From Nocardioides cavernae (GTDB lineage Bacteria; Actinomycetota; Actinomycetes; Propionibacteriales; Nocardioidaceae), in NCBI RefSeq assembly GCF_016907475.1, contig NZ_JAFBCA010000001.1:2542001-2606000 (forward strand): 64,000 nucleotides of DNA, written 5' to 3'. The notes under the pieces were generated by a model. It searched no databases and was not told the DNA's origin. It was given only the letters and a program-made list of their open reading frames with translations. This document shows positions 7,334 to 15,522 of the stretch, piece after piece (the stretch's first letter is position 1; every line of letters begins with the position of its first letter). The position numbers were made by a program, and so were the translations under genes.

Positions 7334-9595
7334 CTAGATGAGTGACTGCCGGCGCGCGAGCCGCACCGCGTCGGCCCTCGAGTGGGCGCCCAGCTTGCGA
7401 TACGCCGCGCGGGCATGCGACTTGACCGTGTTGGTGGACAGGTACAGCTCCACCGAGATCTCGTGGAGGCTCAGCGAGCCCTGCATCATGCGGAGGACGT
7501 CGATCTCGCGCTCGGTGAGGGGCTCGCCGAGCACCTCCACTGCGTCGAGGTCGTTGACGAGCTTCCTGACCGCTTCCGCCCGCGCGCGCATCGCCGTCAT
7601 CCCGTCGGTGAAGCGGCTCATGCGCTGGGTGAGCTCGGCCAACAGGTCCCGGGCGAGAGCGGCGTGTCCCAGGCTGGCTGCGATGCGCGCGCTCACCATG
7701 AGGTGGTGGATGGGCCCCCACGCCGCCTGCGCGTTGTTGAGCCGACGCGTCGAGAGACCGAGCTCCAGGGAGCGCATGGCGTCGTCGTGCTTGCCCGCGT
7801 TGGCCTGAGCCTGCGCCAGGGCGACGTACGCCCACGAGGCCTGGGGAGTCGCTCCCAGCCCTCGGCTGTCGAGCACGTCCATGGCCAGCTCTGCGCACTC
7901 GCGTGCCTGCGTGGCGTTCCCGCGCTCGCTCTCGACGAAGCACTCGAGGGACAGGGCCAGGATGTGGACCATGCCGGGGGCGCCGTCGGTCCGGGTCGCC
8001 GCCCGCAGGTGCGGCACGGCTTCGTCGAGCTCGTCCTGCAAGTAGAGGGCATGCCCGAGCGCCGCTTGGGCGATGCCGAACTGGACCGACCGGCCGTCGG
8101 TCTCCAGCTCGGCGGCGCGGCGTGCCGCGGCCAACATGTCGACGGGGCCGCCGTAGCCGAGGATGGCGCGCATCTGGGCCGTGGCGGACTCGATCGACCG
8201 CGAGCCGTCCGGCAGCGGACCGTAGTCGTCCAGGCCCTCGACGACGCGCAGGTGGCGCGCCATCCCCTGCTCGTCACCGGCCAGGCCCGCCATCCAGGCC
8301 GCCGTCACGTGCGCCGGTGGAGCGCCGTCGCCGGGACCCAGGACGTCGAGCCACCCCTGGACGGTGGCGGCATGACCGGCGTCCACGAACCGCAGCCAGT
8401 TGGCCTGGACGAGCTCGGATGCGTCCTCTTCCCTGCCTGCGGCGAGCCAGTGGGTGATCGCCTCCCGAACGAGACCGTGGACGGAGAACCACTCGGCGGC
8501 CCGGGCGTGGAGCTCCTCGATGCGCTGGGGGTGCGACAGCTCCAGCTCGCTTCGGGCGACGGCGGCGAAGAGCTGGTGGAAACGGAACCACGTGCGATCC
8601 CCGTCGAGCGGCACCAGGAACAGGTTGGCGCGTTCGAGGTCGTTGAGGATCGTCGCACTGTCGCTCCGTCCCAGCAGGTGGTCGCACAGACCGGCCGAGA
8701 ACCGGTCCAGCACCGAGACGTCGAGGATGAAGTCCCGCAGCCCTTCCGGGTGCCGGCTGAGGACCTCCTCGGTCAGGTAGTCCCCGATGAATCGGTTGCT
8801 CCCGCTGAAGCGGTGCACGAAGTCGTCAGGGTCCGGTCGGTCGGCGAGGGAGAGCGCGGCGAGGTAGAGGGCCGCAGGCCAGCCCTCGGTCCGTTCGACC
8901 AGCTCGGCGAGGGTGTCGTCCGAGAGGGCGACGCCCGCGCGAGTGACCAGCTCGTGAGCCTCCTCTGTCGTGAAGGCCAGGTCCTCGGCCCGCAGCTCGG
9001 CCAGGTCGTGGGACACGCGCAGCCGGCCCAGACGGAGGCCGGGGTCAGATCGGGTGACGATCACCAGGTGCGCCTTGTCCGGCAGGCTCTGCACGAGGAG
9101 CTCGACCTCCTCGTGGCGCGCGGTCAGCTGGACGAAGTGGAAGTCGTCGAGGACGAGCACCAGGTCGTCCGGCATGGCCGTCAGCGCTGCCATGATCGTC
9201 GCCAGCAGGGTCGGTGGCGCCTGCAGACGTCTGCCGAACGCCCGCGAGGGTTCGACGAGGGGCAGCACGCATCCCGCACGTTCGAGGGCCGCGGCCACGT
9301 GGCTCCAGAGCCGCACCGGGTCGTTGTCGCCGGCGTCGAGGGAGACCCACGCTGCGTCGGGACACTTCTCGCCCTGCAGCGCTTGCGCCACCACGGTGGT
9401 CTTGCCGTAACCGGCCGGAGCAGCCACGAGGGTGACAGGACGGTGGACTGCCTTGGCCATGGCCTCCATCAGGCGCGGCCGGTCGACCCAGCTCGCGCGA
9501 CGGGACGGCGGGTGGAGCTTCACGTCCGACAGGTGGTCCATCGACGGGACCAGGACGACACCACGGACAGGCGGCTCAGACCCGAACGCGCTCAT
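7334..9595 (-). CDS. LAL-type (MalT-like) LuxR transcriptional regulator
   Basis: 753 residues, the full architecture of a large ATP-binding LuxR regulator. A STAND-type ATPase carries Walker A APAGYGKTT (about 59-67) and a Walker B-like LVLVLDDFHF (about 145-154), followed by a long helical TPR-like region. The C-terminal LuxR helix-turn-helix has LTEREIDVLRMMQ and YLSTNTVKSHARAAYRKLG. In this family an inducer plus ATP drives oligomerisation and promoter activation next to the -35 region. The ATG has GGGAGG eight bases upstream. It lies on the same strand upstream of the ATPase-less relative (5811-7226), and a perfect GTCCCGGGAC double palindrome precedes it at 9694-9714. Confidence 0.92.
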   Translation of the reverse strand: MSAFGSEPPVRGVVLVPSMDHLSDVKLHPPSRRASWVDRPRLMEAMAKAVHRPVTLVAAPAGYGKTTVVAQALQGEKCPDAAWVSLDAGDNDPVRLWSHVAAALERAGCVLPLVEPSRAFGRRLQAPPTLLATIMAALTAMPDDLVLVLDDFHFVQLTARHEEVELLVQSLPDKAHLVIVTRSDPGLRLGRLRVSHDLAELRAEDLAFTTEEAHELVTRAGVALSDDTLAELVERTEGWPAALYLAALSLADRPDPDDFVHRFSGSNRFIGDYLTEEVLSRHPEGLRDFILDVSVLDRFSAGLCDHLLGRSDSATILNDLERANLFLVPLDGDRTWFRFHQLFAAVARSELELSHPQRIEELHARAAEWFSVHGLVREAITHWLAAGREEDASELVQANWLRFVDAGHAATVQGWLDVLGPGDGAPPAHVTAAWMAGLAGDEQGMARHLRVVEGLDDYGPLPDGSRSIESATAQMRAILGYGGPVDMLAAARRAAELETDGRSVQFGIAQAALGHALYLQDELDEAVPHLRAATRTDGAPGMVHILALSLECFVESERGNATQARECAELAMDVLDSRGLGATPQASWAYVALAQAQANAGKHDDAMRSLELGLSTRRLNNAQAAWGPIHHLMVSARIAASLGHAALARDLLAELTQRMSRFTDGMTAMRARAEAVRKLVNDLDAVEVLGEPLTEREIDVLRMMQGSLSLHEISVELYLSTNTVKSHARAAYRKLGAHSRADAVRLARRQSLI

Positions 9596-9693
9596 CGGTC
9601 AGCCTCCCATCCCGCCTGCCCGTCTCCCCCGAGCTGCGCTTGACCTGGTCTTGACGATAGGGCCATCGGCGGCGCGGCGTCTGGACCCGGGCC

Positions 9694-9714
9694 GTCCCGG
9701 GACCGTCCCGGGAC
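9694..9714. repeat. tandem GTCCCGGGAC palindromes
   Basis: Two perfect copies of the 10-bp palindrome GTCCCGGGAC (9694-9703 and 9705-9714) are separated by one C, so the whole 21 bp is itself palindromic. A degraded third copy (GGACCCGGGCC) lies just before. It stands about 100 bp upstream of the LAL start and 36 bp past the end of the 9751 gene. There is no T-run on either strand, so an operator seems likelier than an intrinsic terminator. Confidence 0.45.
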
Positions 9715-9750
9715 CCCCAAGGGCCGGAGCGGTCCCAGCTCGGGCCGTGG

Positions 9751-9960
9751 CTAGACGTCCGGCTCGCGGCGCACGTCGACGAGCGCGAAGCCCTGGCGAC
9801 TGAGCGCCGCCAGCAGCCCGTGGAGCTCGGCGTCGTCGCCGAGCACGACGTGGATCGTGAACCCGCCGGGGTCGATCGAGACGGTCGCACCCTCGAAGTC
9901 GTCCAGCAGCTCGGAGGGCACGTCGCCCACGGCGCGGATCTCGTAGGCCGATCTCGACAT
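9751..9960 (-). CDS. small single-domain protein, same domain as 5314-5814
   Basis: 69 residues: YEIRAVGDVPSELLDDFEG, a strand pair around a Gly-Gly turn, then AELHGLLAALSRQGFALVDV. It equals one unit of the duplicated protein at 5314-5814. The ATG at 9960 is chosen because GAGGA lies about six bases upstream; the longer frame has no such site. Small proteins of this shape are familiar in actinobacteria but I know no function. The operator at 10032-10048 lies 72 bp upstream with CACCGT (complement of 10003-10008) as -10. Confidence 0.75.
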   Translation of the reverse strand: MSRSAYEIRAVGDVPSELLDDFEGATVSIDPGGFTIHVVLGDDAELHGLLAALSRQGFALVDVRREPDV

Positions 9961-10031
9961 GAAGTCCTCGATTCGTCGACGGGGGGTTGCCGGGGGGCTT
10001 CTACGGTGCGCCCCCGGGGTGCGGGATTGCG

Positions 10032-10048
10032 TCACCCTTGGCGGGTGA
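10032..10048 (-). promoter_or_regulatory. palindromic operator e (TCACCC-N5-GGGTGA)
   Basis: Perfect half-sites TCACCC (10032-10037) and GGGTGA (10043-10048), five-base spacer TTGGC. Toward the 69-residue protein gene a -10-like CACCGT (complement of 10003-10008) follows 23 bases after the palindrome. Confidence 0.65.
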
Positions 10049-10092
10049 CGCCCGCACGCGGTGCACCCGTCCCACCGGTGTGAGCGCCTCGA

Positions 10093-11394
10093 TCAGGGGT
10101 TGCTGCTCGGCGCGGACGGCCGGATCACCAGCTCCAGCAGGGTCCCGGTCACGGCGACCACCACGGCACCCAGCAGGGCGCTGCCCGGGCCCGCGACGTC
10201 CAGGTTCGGGCTCAGGCCCGCCGTGACGGCGAAGAGGGCGCCGTTGACGAGGAGCGCGGAGGCGCCCATCCGGAGCCACGACTGGGAGCCGGCCAGCCAC
10301 TGCAGCACCGGCCCGACCATCGCGTTGACCAGTCCGAAGAGCACGGACACGGCGAGGTAGGTCCCGAGCCCGCCGTTGACCGCGATGCCCGGGACGACTG
10401 CCGTGGCGACCCACACCGCGGCGGCCATGATCGACCAGTTCACGAGCAGGTGGACGATGGCCAGCAGGTCGCCGCTCGTGAGGCCGCCGTCCGCGACCCT
10501 GTCCGCGTGGTGCTCCGCCTCCGCGGGTTCGCCGGCCGCCGGGTCGGTGAGTCCGAACCGGTTCTTCAGCTGGACGAGCCACCGGGCGTCGGACGAGTCG
10601 AACTGGGCCCCCATGACGGCGCACGCGATGACGATGCCTGCTGCCGCGAGCAGCCAGCCGAGCAGCGTGATCGTGACCCCGAACAGGCCGAAGTCGGCGG
10701 TCGCACGGTCCATCATCCCCGGCATGTAGATGGGCGTGCCGATGGCGAGGACCGTCATGGCCACAGCGGAGGCGCCCCCGGTGGCGAGCAGGCGACGCCA
10801 GTGCACCTGCCGCTCGAGCAGGAGGTAGGGGATGCACGTCCACAGCACGAGGCCGACACCGGCCTGGAGCGGGATCGTCCACAGCCACTCGAGCGGGAAC
10901 CGGCTGGCCAGCTCACGGACCAGGTAGGACAGGCCGGCCATCACGGTGAAGGCGACCAGCCCGAGTCCGGCGTACATCGTGCTGCGCATGCCGGCCTTGG
11001 TCCGTCCCCACGCGGCGCGGTACATCGACTGGAGTCGGCGACTGAACGCCATCGCGGAGTAGATCAGCAGCAGCGCGCTGAACACCGACACGGTGCTGGA
11101 CGCCCCGGCGGGGGTGAGGAACAGCTGCTCCACGGCGTCGGCCGAGTCGCCCGAGAGGTTGAACCTCCGGATGATGGACCGACTGATCACGTCCTCCTGC
11201 CCGGCCGGAGCCGCACTGGCCACGACTATGAAGAGCGGGATCAGCGCGGTCAGGGCCTGGGACGAGAGCACGATGCAGCGGTCGAACCCCTCCATGAGGG
11301 CGAAACGCCGCACGGACTGGCCGAGGAACGACGCAGCGACCCGGCGCGACAGGGCGCTGACCTCGTCCGTGCGCTCCTCCGGCAGCAGGCGCAT
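10093..11394 (-). CDS. YihY/BrkB-like membrane protein fused to a phage-holin-IV-like domain
   Basis: 433 residues. The N-terminal 270 residues match the YihY/virulence factor BrkB family of six-helix membrane proteins (SSQALTALIPLFIVV; MAFSRRLQSMYRAAWG). After a charged linker (about 270-315) the last 110 residues form four helices typical of the four-TMS holin superfamily IV domain: VPGIAVNGGLGTYL then SVLFGLVNAMVGPVLQ. The ATG at 11394 is preceded by GGTGAG only, a weak ribosome site; the longer frame upstream is Arg-rich and noncoding in appearance. Role in the membrane is unknown. The operator at 11528-11544 lies upstream. Confidence 0.8.
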   Translation of the reverse strand: MRLLPEERTDEVSALSRRVAASFLGQSVRRFALMEGFDRCIVLSSQALTALIPLFIVVASAAPAGQEDVISRSIIRRFNLSGDSADAVEQLFLTPAGASSTVSVFSALLLIYSAMAFSRRLQSMYRAAWGRTKAGMRSTMYAGLGLVAFTVMAGLSYLVRELASRFPLEWLWTIPLQAGVGLVLWTCIPYLLLERQVHWRRLLATGGASAVAMTVLAIGTPIYMPGMMDRATADFGLFGVTITLLGWLLAAAGIVIACAVMGAQFDSSDARWLVQLKNRFGLTDPAAGEPAEAEHHADRVADGGLTSGDLLAIVHLLVNWSIMAAAVWVATAVVPGIAVNGGLGTYLAVSVLFGLVNAMVGPVLQWLAGSQSWLRMGASALLVNGALFAVTAGLSPNLDVAGPGSALLGAVVVAVTGTLLELVIRPSAPSSNP

Positions 11395-11527
11395 CAGCTC
11401 ACCCCAGGAGGACAGCGACCTTCCGTGCCGGCACGAGCGATCACCTGCCCGCCCTCGTCGCCTCCTCGACCCGCGTCTGCACGGGTCCTGACAACGCCAT
11501 GCTCGGTCGCGTCGAACACCGCTGTCG

Positions 11528-11544
11528 TCATCCGGGGTGGGTGA
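11528..11544 (-). promoter_or_regulatory. palindromic operator f1 (TCATCC-N5-GGGTGA)
   Basis: TCATCC (11528-11533) and GGGTGA (11539-11544) with five bases between. Toward the YihY-like gene the -10-like GAGCAT (complement of 11499-11504) follows 23 bases after the palindrome; the start codon is 134 bp away. Confidence 0.55.
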
Positions 11545-11610
11545 GGCGAACGGGCGGGTGGCGAACCAAGGTGCCGGGGTACGGACGCTGGCGCGCACCC
11601 CGGCAGCGGC

Positions 11611-11627
11611 TCACACGTGGAGGGTGA
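11611..11627 (+). promoter_or_regulatory. palindromic operator f2 (TCACAC-N5-GGGTGA)
   Basis: TCACAC (11611-11616) and GGGTGA (11622-11627), five-base spacer. A -10-like GAGACT (11650-11655) follows 22 bases downstream, directed at the cardiolipin synthase operon. Confidence 0.55.
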
Positions 11628-11767
11628 TACGCCCGAGCCCGTCGCGCCCGAGACTCGACCGGAGGCCGTGCGGACGGTGTGCCACACCGCGCATCGGTCG
11701 TTCAGACGGGCTCGATGGCGAGGTGGGTGCAGATGATCGGACACCACCGGAGCGGGCGAGCGCGGTG

Positions 11768-13219
11768 ATGGCTGACGTCATGGTGGTCCTGGGAGCCGGC
11801 CTCGTGGTCCTCGACTACGTGATCAAGTTCCTGGCCCTCGGGGTGCTGCCGAGCAACAAGAAACCCTCGTCGGCCATGGCGTGGCTGATCCTGATCCTGA
11901 TCGTGCCGTTGGCCGGCTTCCTCGTCTTCCTGGTCCTGGGTCGCACCAGCCTGGGACGGGGCAGGCTGGCGCGACAGCGCGAGGCCGACGCGGCCATCCG
12001 TGCCGCCACGGAGGTCCTGCCCTCGACGACGCTCTCCGAGCCGGCGTACCTCCCGTCGATGGCGACCCTCAACTACAACCTCGGCGCGCTGCCCCTCCAG
12101 GGAGGGAACAAGATCGACCTGATCCCCGGCTACCACGACTCCATCGCGGCGATGACCGCCGAGGTCGCCGCGGCCCGGTCGACGGTCGAGGTCGAGTTCT
12201 ACATCACGGCCTGGGACGAGGTGACCGGCCCCTTCTTCGAGGCGCTGGTCCAGGCGACCGCCCGCGGCGTCCAGGTGCGACTGCTCGTCGACCACCTGGG
12301 GTCACGGGGCATCCCGGGCTACGACGACTTCGCGAAGCGCCTGGACGCCACGGACATCGAGTGGCGGCCGATGCTCCCGCTGCGTCTGCTCAAGGGCGAG
12401 TTCCGGCGCCCCGACCTGCGCAACCACCGCAAGATCCTGGTGGTCGACGGCAAGGTGGCCTTCATGGGGTCTCAGAACCTCATCGAGCCGGGCTACAACA
12501 AGCCGAAGAACCATGCCGCGGGACGCGAGTGGGTCGAGCTCGTCGCCCGCATCGACGGGCCCACGGTCAGTGCCCTGCGCGCCGTGTTCGCCAAGGACTG
12601 GTTCACCGAGACACACGAGCGCCTGGCCGAGCAGGTCTCCGCCGCGAAGCCGCAGAGCCACCCGGGCGGGGTGACGGCGCAGGTGCTGCCCAGCGGTCCG
12701 GGCTACGTCACGGAGAACAACCTGCGGCTCTTCACTGCCCTGATCTACTCCGCGCAGTCCCGCATCTCGTTGACCAGTCCCTACTTCGTCCCGGACGAGC
12801 CGCTGCTGTACGCCGTGACGACGGCGGCTCGACGAGGCGTGGAGGTGGAGCTCTTCGTGAGCGAGGAGGGCGACCAGTTCATGGTCTACCACGCCCAGTG
12901 CTCCTACTACCAGGCGCTGCTCGAGGCGGGCGTGCGTATCCATCTCTACCCCGCCCCGGCCGTGCTCCACTCCAAGCACTTCTCCATCGACGACGACGTC
13001 GCCGTCATCGGCTCCAGCAACATGGACTTGCGCTCCTTCGCGCTCAACCACGAGGTGTCGATGATGCTCACCGGCGCGGACATCGTCGCGCGGTTCCGCA
13101 AGGTCGAGGACGACTACCGCGCGCTGTCGCGCGAGCTGACCCTCGAGGAGTGGCAGCAGCGCTCGGCCTGGCAGCGGTACCTCGACAACACGATGCGGCT
13201 GACCGCCGCGCTGCAGTGA
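11768..13219 (+). CDS. cardiolipin synthase-like phospholipase D family protein
   Basis: 483 residues. Two N-terminal membrane helices of PLDc_N type (SAMAWLILILIVPLAGFLVF) are followed by two HKD catalytic domains: NHRKILVVDGK around residue 220 and LHSKHFSIDDD around residue 401, each followed by a GSxN motif (GSQN, GSSN). This is the bacterial cardiolipin synthase layout, joining two phosphatidylglycerol-type lipids at the inner membrane. The ATG at 11768 has GGAG upstream; a GTG one codon earlier is possible. It leads an operon with the membrane protein at 13232 (12-bp gap) and an MBL-fold hydrolase, behind operator f2. Confidence 0.9.
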   Translation: MADVMVVLGAGLVVLDYVIKFLALGVLPSNKKPSSAMAWLILILIVPLAGFLVFLVLGRTSLGRGRLARQREADAAIRAATEVLPSTTLSEPAYLPSMATLNYNLGALPLQGGNKIDLIPGYHDSIAAMTAEVAAARSTVEVEFYITAWDEVTGPFFEALVQATARGVQVRLLVDHLGSRGIPGYDDFAKRLDATDIEWRPMLPLRLLKGEFRRPDLRNHRKILVVDGKVAFMGSQNLIEPGYNKPKNHAAGREWVELVARIDGPTVSALRAVFAKDWFTETHERLAEQVSAAKPQSHPGGVTAQVLPSGPGYVTENNLRLFTALIYSAQSRISLTSPYFVPDEPLLYAVTTAARRGVEVELFVSEEGDQFMVYHAQCSYYQALLEAGVRIHLYPAPAVLHSKHFSIDDDVAVIGSSNMDLRSFALNHEVSMMLTGADIVARFRKVEDDYRALSRELTLEEWQQRSAWQRYLDNTMRLTAALQ

Positions 13220-13231
13220 GAGGAGTGGACG

Positions 13232-13678
13232 ATGGCGCGAACGACGCACGAGCTGTGGCTCGAGGACCGGCAAGGAGTGATCGACCGGGGCCGGGACCGG
13301 GCGTGGTGGCGGTGCCTGCACTGGTGCAGCTCCGTCGGCCTCCTGCTGGCGGTCGTGCAGTGGGGATGGGTCGTCCCGAGCGCAGTCGTGCTCGCCGGCG
13401 TGGCGATCGCCGTGCTGCTCTTCATCGCGTGCCTGGGCAAGGTCGACCTCGCGCGGGTGCGGGTGGTGGTGGACGTGTCCACGTTGACGGCCCTCGCGAC
13501 CGTCGGCGCGGCGGGTCTCGTCGCCGTCTCGGCCCCTGCCGGGCTGCTCATCGTGCTGGCGCTGACGCTCACGTCCCCCGCCGTACGTCGGTCGCTGCGG
13601 GACGCGCGGACGGCGATGCGCCTGTCCCTCGTCCTGGCACGTGCCGCACGCAAGCGCACGGGGGAGGCGCCCTGGTGA
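13232..13678 (+). CDS. small integral membrane protein, unknown function
   Basis: 148 residues. Family not recognised. The polar N-terminus (RTTHELWLEDRQG) is followed by about four hydrophobic segments (roughly 29-49, 48-68, 79-101, 98-114) and a basic C-terminal tail (RRSLRDARTAMRLSLVLARA). An AGGAG-like site (GAGAGGAGTGG) immediately precedes the ATG. It lies 12 bp after the cardiolipin synthase stop and 22 bp before the MBL hydrolase start, so it belongs to that operon and may be a membrane partner of the lipid enzyme. Confidence 0.7.
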   Translation: MARTTHELWLEDRQGVIDRGRDRAWWRCLHWCSSVGLLLAVVQWGWVVPSAVVLAGVAIAVLLFIACLGKVDLARVRVVVDVSTLTALATVGAAGLVAVSAPAGLLIVLALTLTSPAVRRSLRDARTAMRLSLVLARAARKRTGEAPW

Positions 13679-13700
13679 CGCCGGGTCCTGGGTTCCTGCC

Positions 13701-14471
13701 GTGACCATCACCGTCACCTGGCTCGGGCACGCCACCGTGGTGGTCGACATGGACGGTGTCCGGATCGTGTCTGACCCCCTGCTGCGGCGGCACAACGGCA
13801 TCCTGCGGCGCCGTGGCGGAGCCACCCCGGAGGGCGAGGCCTGGTCCGGCGCGGACGCCGTCCTGCTCTCCCACCTCCACCACGACCACGCCGAGGTCGC
13901 GTCCTTGAAGATGCTCGACGGGGTGCCGGTGCTCACGGCACCGGAGAACGCCGTCTGGGTGGTGAAGAAGGGCCTGGCCGGGCGTGGGCTCGGCGAGGGG
14001 GAGTGGGCGCCCGTCGGCGACGCCGGCGACGTGGCGGTACGGCTGGTCCCCGCCGTGCACCACTCCCGACCGATGCCGCACCGACCCAACGCGGCGAACG
14101 GGCACCTCGTCCGAGGTCCCTCGGGAGTCGTCTGGCTCGCGGGTGACACCGACCTCTACCCGGAGATGGCGAGCCATCCGGAGCTGGCCGGGTCCCCGGT
14201 CGACGTGGCCGTCGTCCCGGTCGGGGGGTGGGGTCCGCGCCTCTCCCCGGGGCACATGGGGCCGAAGCAGGCGGCAACGGCCTGCCGGCTCGTGGCTGCC
14301 CGCTCCGCGCTGCCGGTGCACTGGCAGACCCTGCACGTCCCGGTCGGCGGGCGGTTCCCGCGCGGCTGGATGGACCTCGCGGGTCCGCGGTTCGTGGAGG
14401 CGCTGGCCCACGACGCGCCGTCCTGCCGGCCGCTCGTGCTGGACATCGGGTCGTCGGCCACCCTGCCCTGA
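13701..14471 (+). CDS. MBL-fold metallo-hydrolase (UlaG-like)
   Basis: 256 residues. The metallo-beta-lactamase fold signature is clear: WLGHATV at the N-terminus, SHLHHDHAE (the HxHxDH metal motif, about residues 57-65), a mid-protein His in PAVHHSRPMPHR, GDTDLYPEM for the bridging Asp, and LPVHWQTLH near the end. This layout is typical of UlaG/NAPE-PLD-like hydrolases. Given its place after a cardiolipin synthase, a phospholipid or phosphodiester substrate is plausible but unproven. The GTG start at 13701 gives the normal N-terminal strand TITVTWLGH; the longer frame adds sequence from the preceding gene. Confidence 0.85.
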   Translation: MTITVTWLGHATVVVDMDGVRIVSDPLLRRHNGILRRRGGATPEGEAWSGADAVLLSHLHHDHAEVASLKMLDGVPVLTAPENAVWVVKKGLAGRGLGEGEWAPVGDAGDVAVRLVPAVHHSRPMPHRPNAANGHLVRGPSGVVWLAGDTDLYPEMASHPELAGSPVDVAVVPVGGWGPRLSPGHMGPKQAATACRLVAARSALPVHWQTLHVPVGGRFPRGWMDLAGPRFVEALAHDAPSCRPLVLDIGSSATLP

Positions 14472-14489
14472 GGGGACCCGCCCCCGGGG

Positions 14490-14506
14490 TCATCCGCTGC
14501 GGGTGA
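14490..14506 (+). promoter_or_regulatory. palindromic operator g (TCATCC-N5-GGGTGA)
   Basis: TCATCC (14490-14495) and GGGTGA (14501-14506), five-base spacer GCTGC. A -10-like TAGGCT (14530-14535) follows after 23 bases, directed at the DUF6325 gene whose ATG is at 14600. Confidence 0.65.
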
Positions 14507-14599
14507 AGCGGCGCGGTGCGCGCGCTCCCTAGGCTCCGAGAGGACGACCGGCCGGGTGACCGCACCGGGTCGCGTCCCCACGAGCCGCAGGAGGAGAGC

Positions 14600-15076
14600 A
14601 TGTCCAACGACCTCGACCAGGAGACCGGTGACGACCTCGACCTGATGGGTCCGATCGACTACATCGTGGTCGAGTTCCCGGGCAGCAGGATGACGGGGGA
14701 GGGCTTCCCGATCCTGCTCGACCTCGTCGAGCGCGGGCTCATCCGCATCCTGGACCTCGCCTTCGTCACCAAGGACCCGGACGGGTCCATCCACGCGATC
14801 GACATCAGCGACGTCGACGGCGACGGGGAGCTTGACCTGACGGTCTTCGAGGGCGCCTCGTCGGGACTGCTCGACGAAGAGGACCTGGACGAGGCGGGCA
14901 CCGCGCTCGAAGCGGGCAGCTCCGCGGGCATCCTCGTCTACGAGAACGTCTGGGCCGCGCCCTTCGCTCGCGCGGTGCGCCAGGGGGGCGGTCAGCTGGT
15001 CGCCAGCGGGCGCATCCCCGTCCAGGCCATGCTGGCCGCTGTCGATGCGGCCGACGCCGCCGCCTCCTCGGTCTGA
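14600..15076 (+). CDS. DUF6325 family protein
   Basis: 158 residues. The hallmark GPIDYIVVEFPGSRMTGEG followed by VERGLIRILDLAFVTKD identifies the DUF6325 family; the last third holds VYENVWAAPFARAVRQGGG. It is acidic and soluble with no signal peptide. Related DUF1269-type proteins share the idea of a short alpha/beta domain with a glycine-rich loop. Function is unknown; such genes often sit beside SHOCT genes in actinobacteria, as here (15100). The ATG follows GGAGGAG by a few bases, an excellent ribosome site. It is the first gene behind operator g. Confidence 0.85.
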   Translation: MSNDLDQETGDDLDLMGPIDYIVVEFPGSRMTGEGFPILLDLVERGLIRILDLAFVTKDPDGSIHAIDISDVDGDGELDLTVFEGASSGLLDEEDLDEAGTALEAGSSAGILVYENVWAAPFARAVRQGGGQLVASGRIPVQAMLAAVDAADAAASSV

Positions 15077-15099
15077 CCTCGAGAGAACAGGAACACGTC

Positions 15100-15390
15100 A
15101 TGCCAGGTCTCATCCGCGGTGTCGCACGCACCGCCGCCATCGCCGGCACCGCCACGGCTGTGTCCAACCGGGTCTCGCGCCGACAGGCGGGCAGGTGGGC
15201 AGCCCAGGAGCAGCAGCAGTACGCCCAGGAGCCGCCGCCGCAGCAGTACGCGCCGCCGCCGCCGCCCCCTGCCCAGACCGGCATGGACGACAAGCTGGCG
15301 CAGCTCAAGGAGCTCGGTGAGCTGAAGACGGCCGGTGTGCTGAGCGACCTCGAGTTCGAGCAGCAGAAGGCCCGCATCCTCGCGGGTTGA
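15100..15390 (+). CDS. SHOCT domain protein with a Pro/Gln linker
   Basis: 96 residues. The N-terminal third is small and basic (LIRGVARTAAIAGTATAVSN). A low-complexity linker rich in Gln and Pro (about residues 36-60) leads to a C-terminal SHOCT module: KLAQLKELGELKTAGVL then LEFEQQKARIL. This is the usual partner of DUF6325 genes, and SHOCT modules are thought to mediate oligomerisation. It starts 23 bp after the DUF6325 stop, so the two are co-transcribed. No function is known. Confidence 0.85.
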   Translation: MPGLIRGVARTAAIAGTATAVSNRVSRRQAGRWAAQEQQQYAQEPPPQQYAPPPPPPAQTGMDDKLAQLKELGELKTAGVLSDLEFEQQKARILAG

Positions 15391-15522
15391 GGCCCCGTCC
15401 GCCGCGTGACGTGCCGGCCCGATGGGTACTGGACCCAGCACCCCCCTGCGTAACGGCGCGAGCCTCCGCACGTTGGAGGTGCACGCGGGGCTGGCCCGCG
15501 ACTCCTGAACGAGGTGGCGACG

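Larger units (their letters stand above)
11395..11767. other. 373-bp divergent intergenic region with two operators
   Basis: This gap separates the YihY-like gene (leftward) from the cardiolipin synthase gene (rightward). It contains one TCACCC-N5-GGGTGA-type site for each direction (11528-11544 and 11611-11627) and their -10 elements. I see no coding potential in it. Confidence 0.6.

Noticed and set aside
7382..9643. 753-codon frame on the plus strand opposite the LAL gene, and similar long antisense frames (e.g. 11881-13704, 28513-30558)
   Set aside because: High-GC codon bias opens these shadow frames; their translations are Arg/Gly/Ala-rich with no family motifs, while the opposite strand carries complete domains.
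10093..11394. Prophage remnant suggested by the holin-like domain
   Set aside because: No other phage gene is nearby, and the domain is fused to a chromosomal YihY-type protein.
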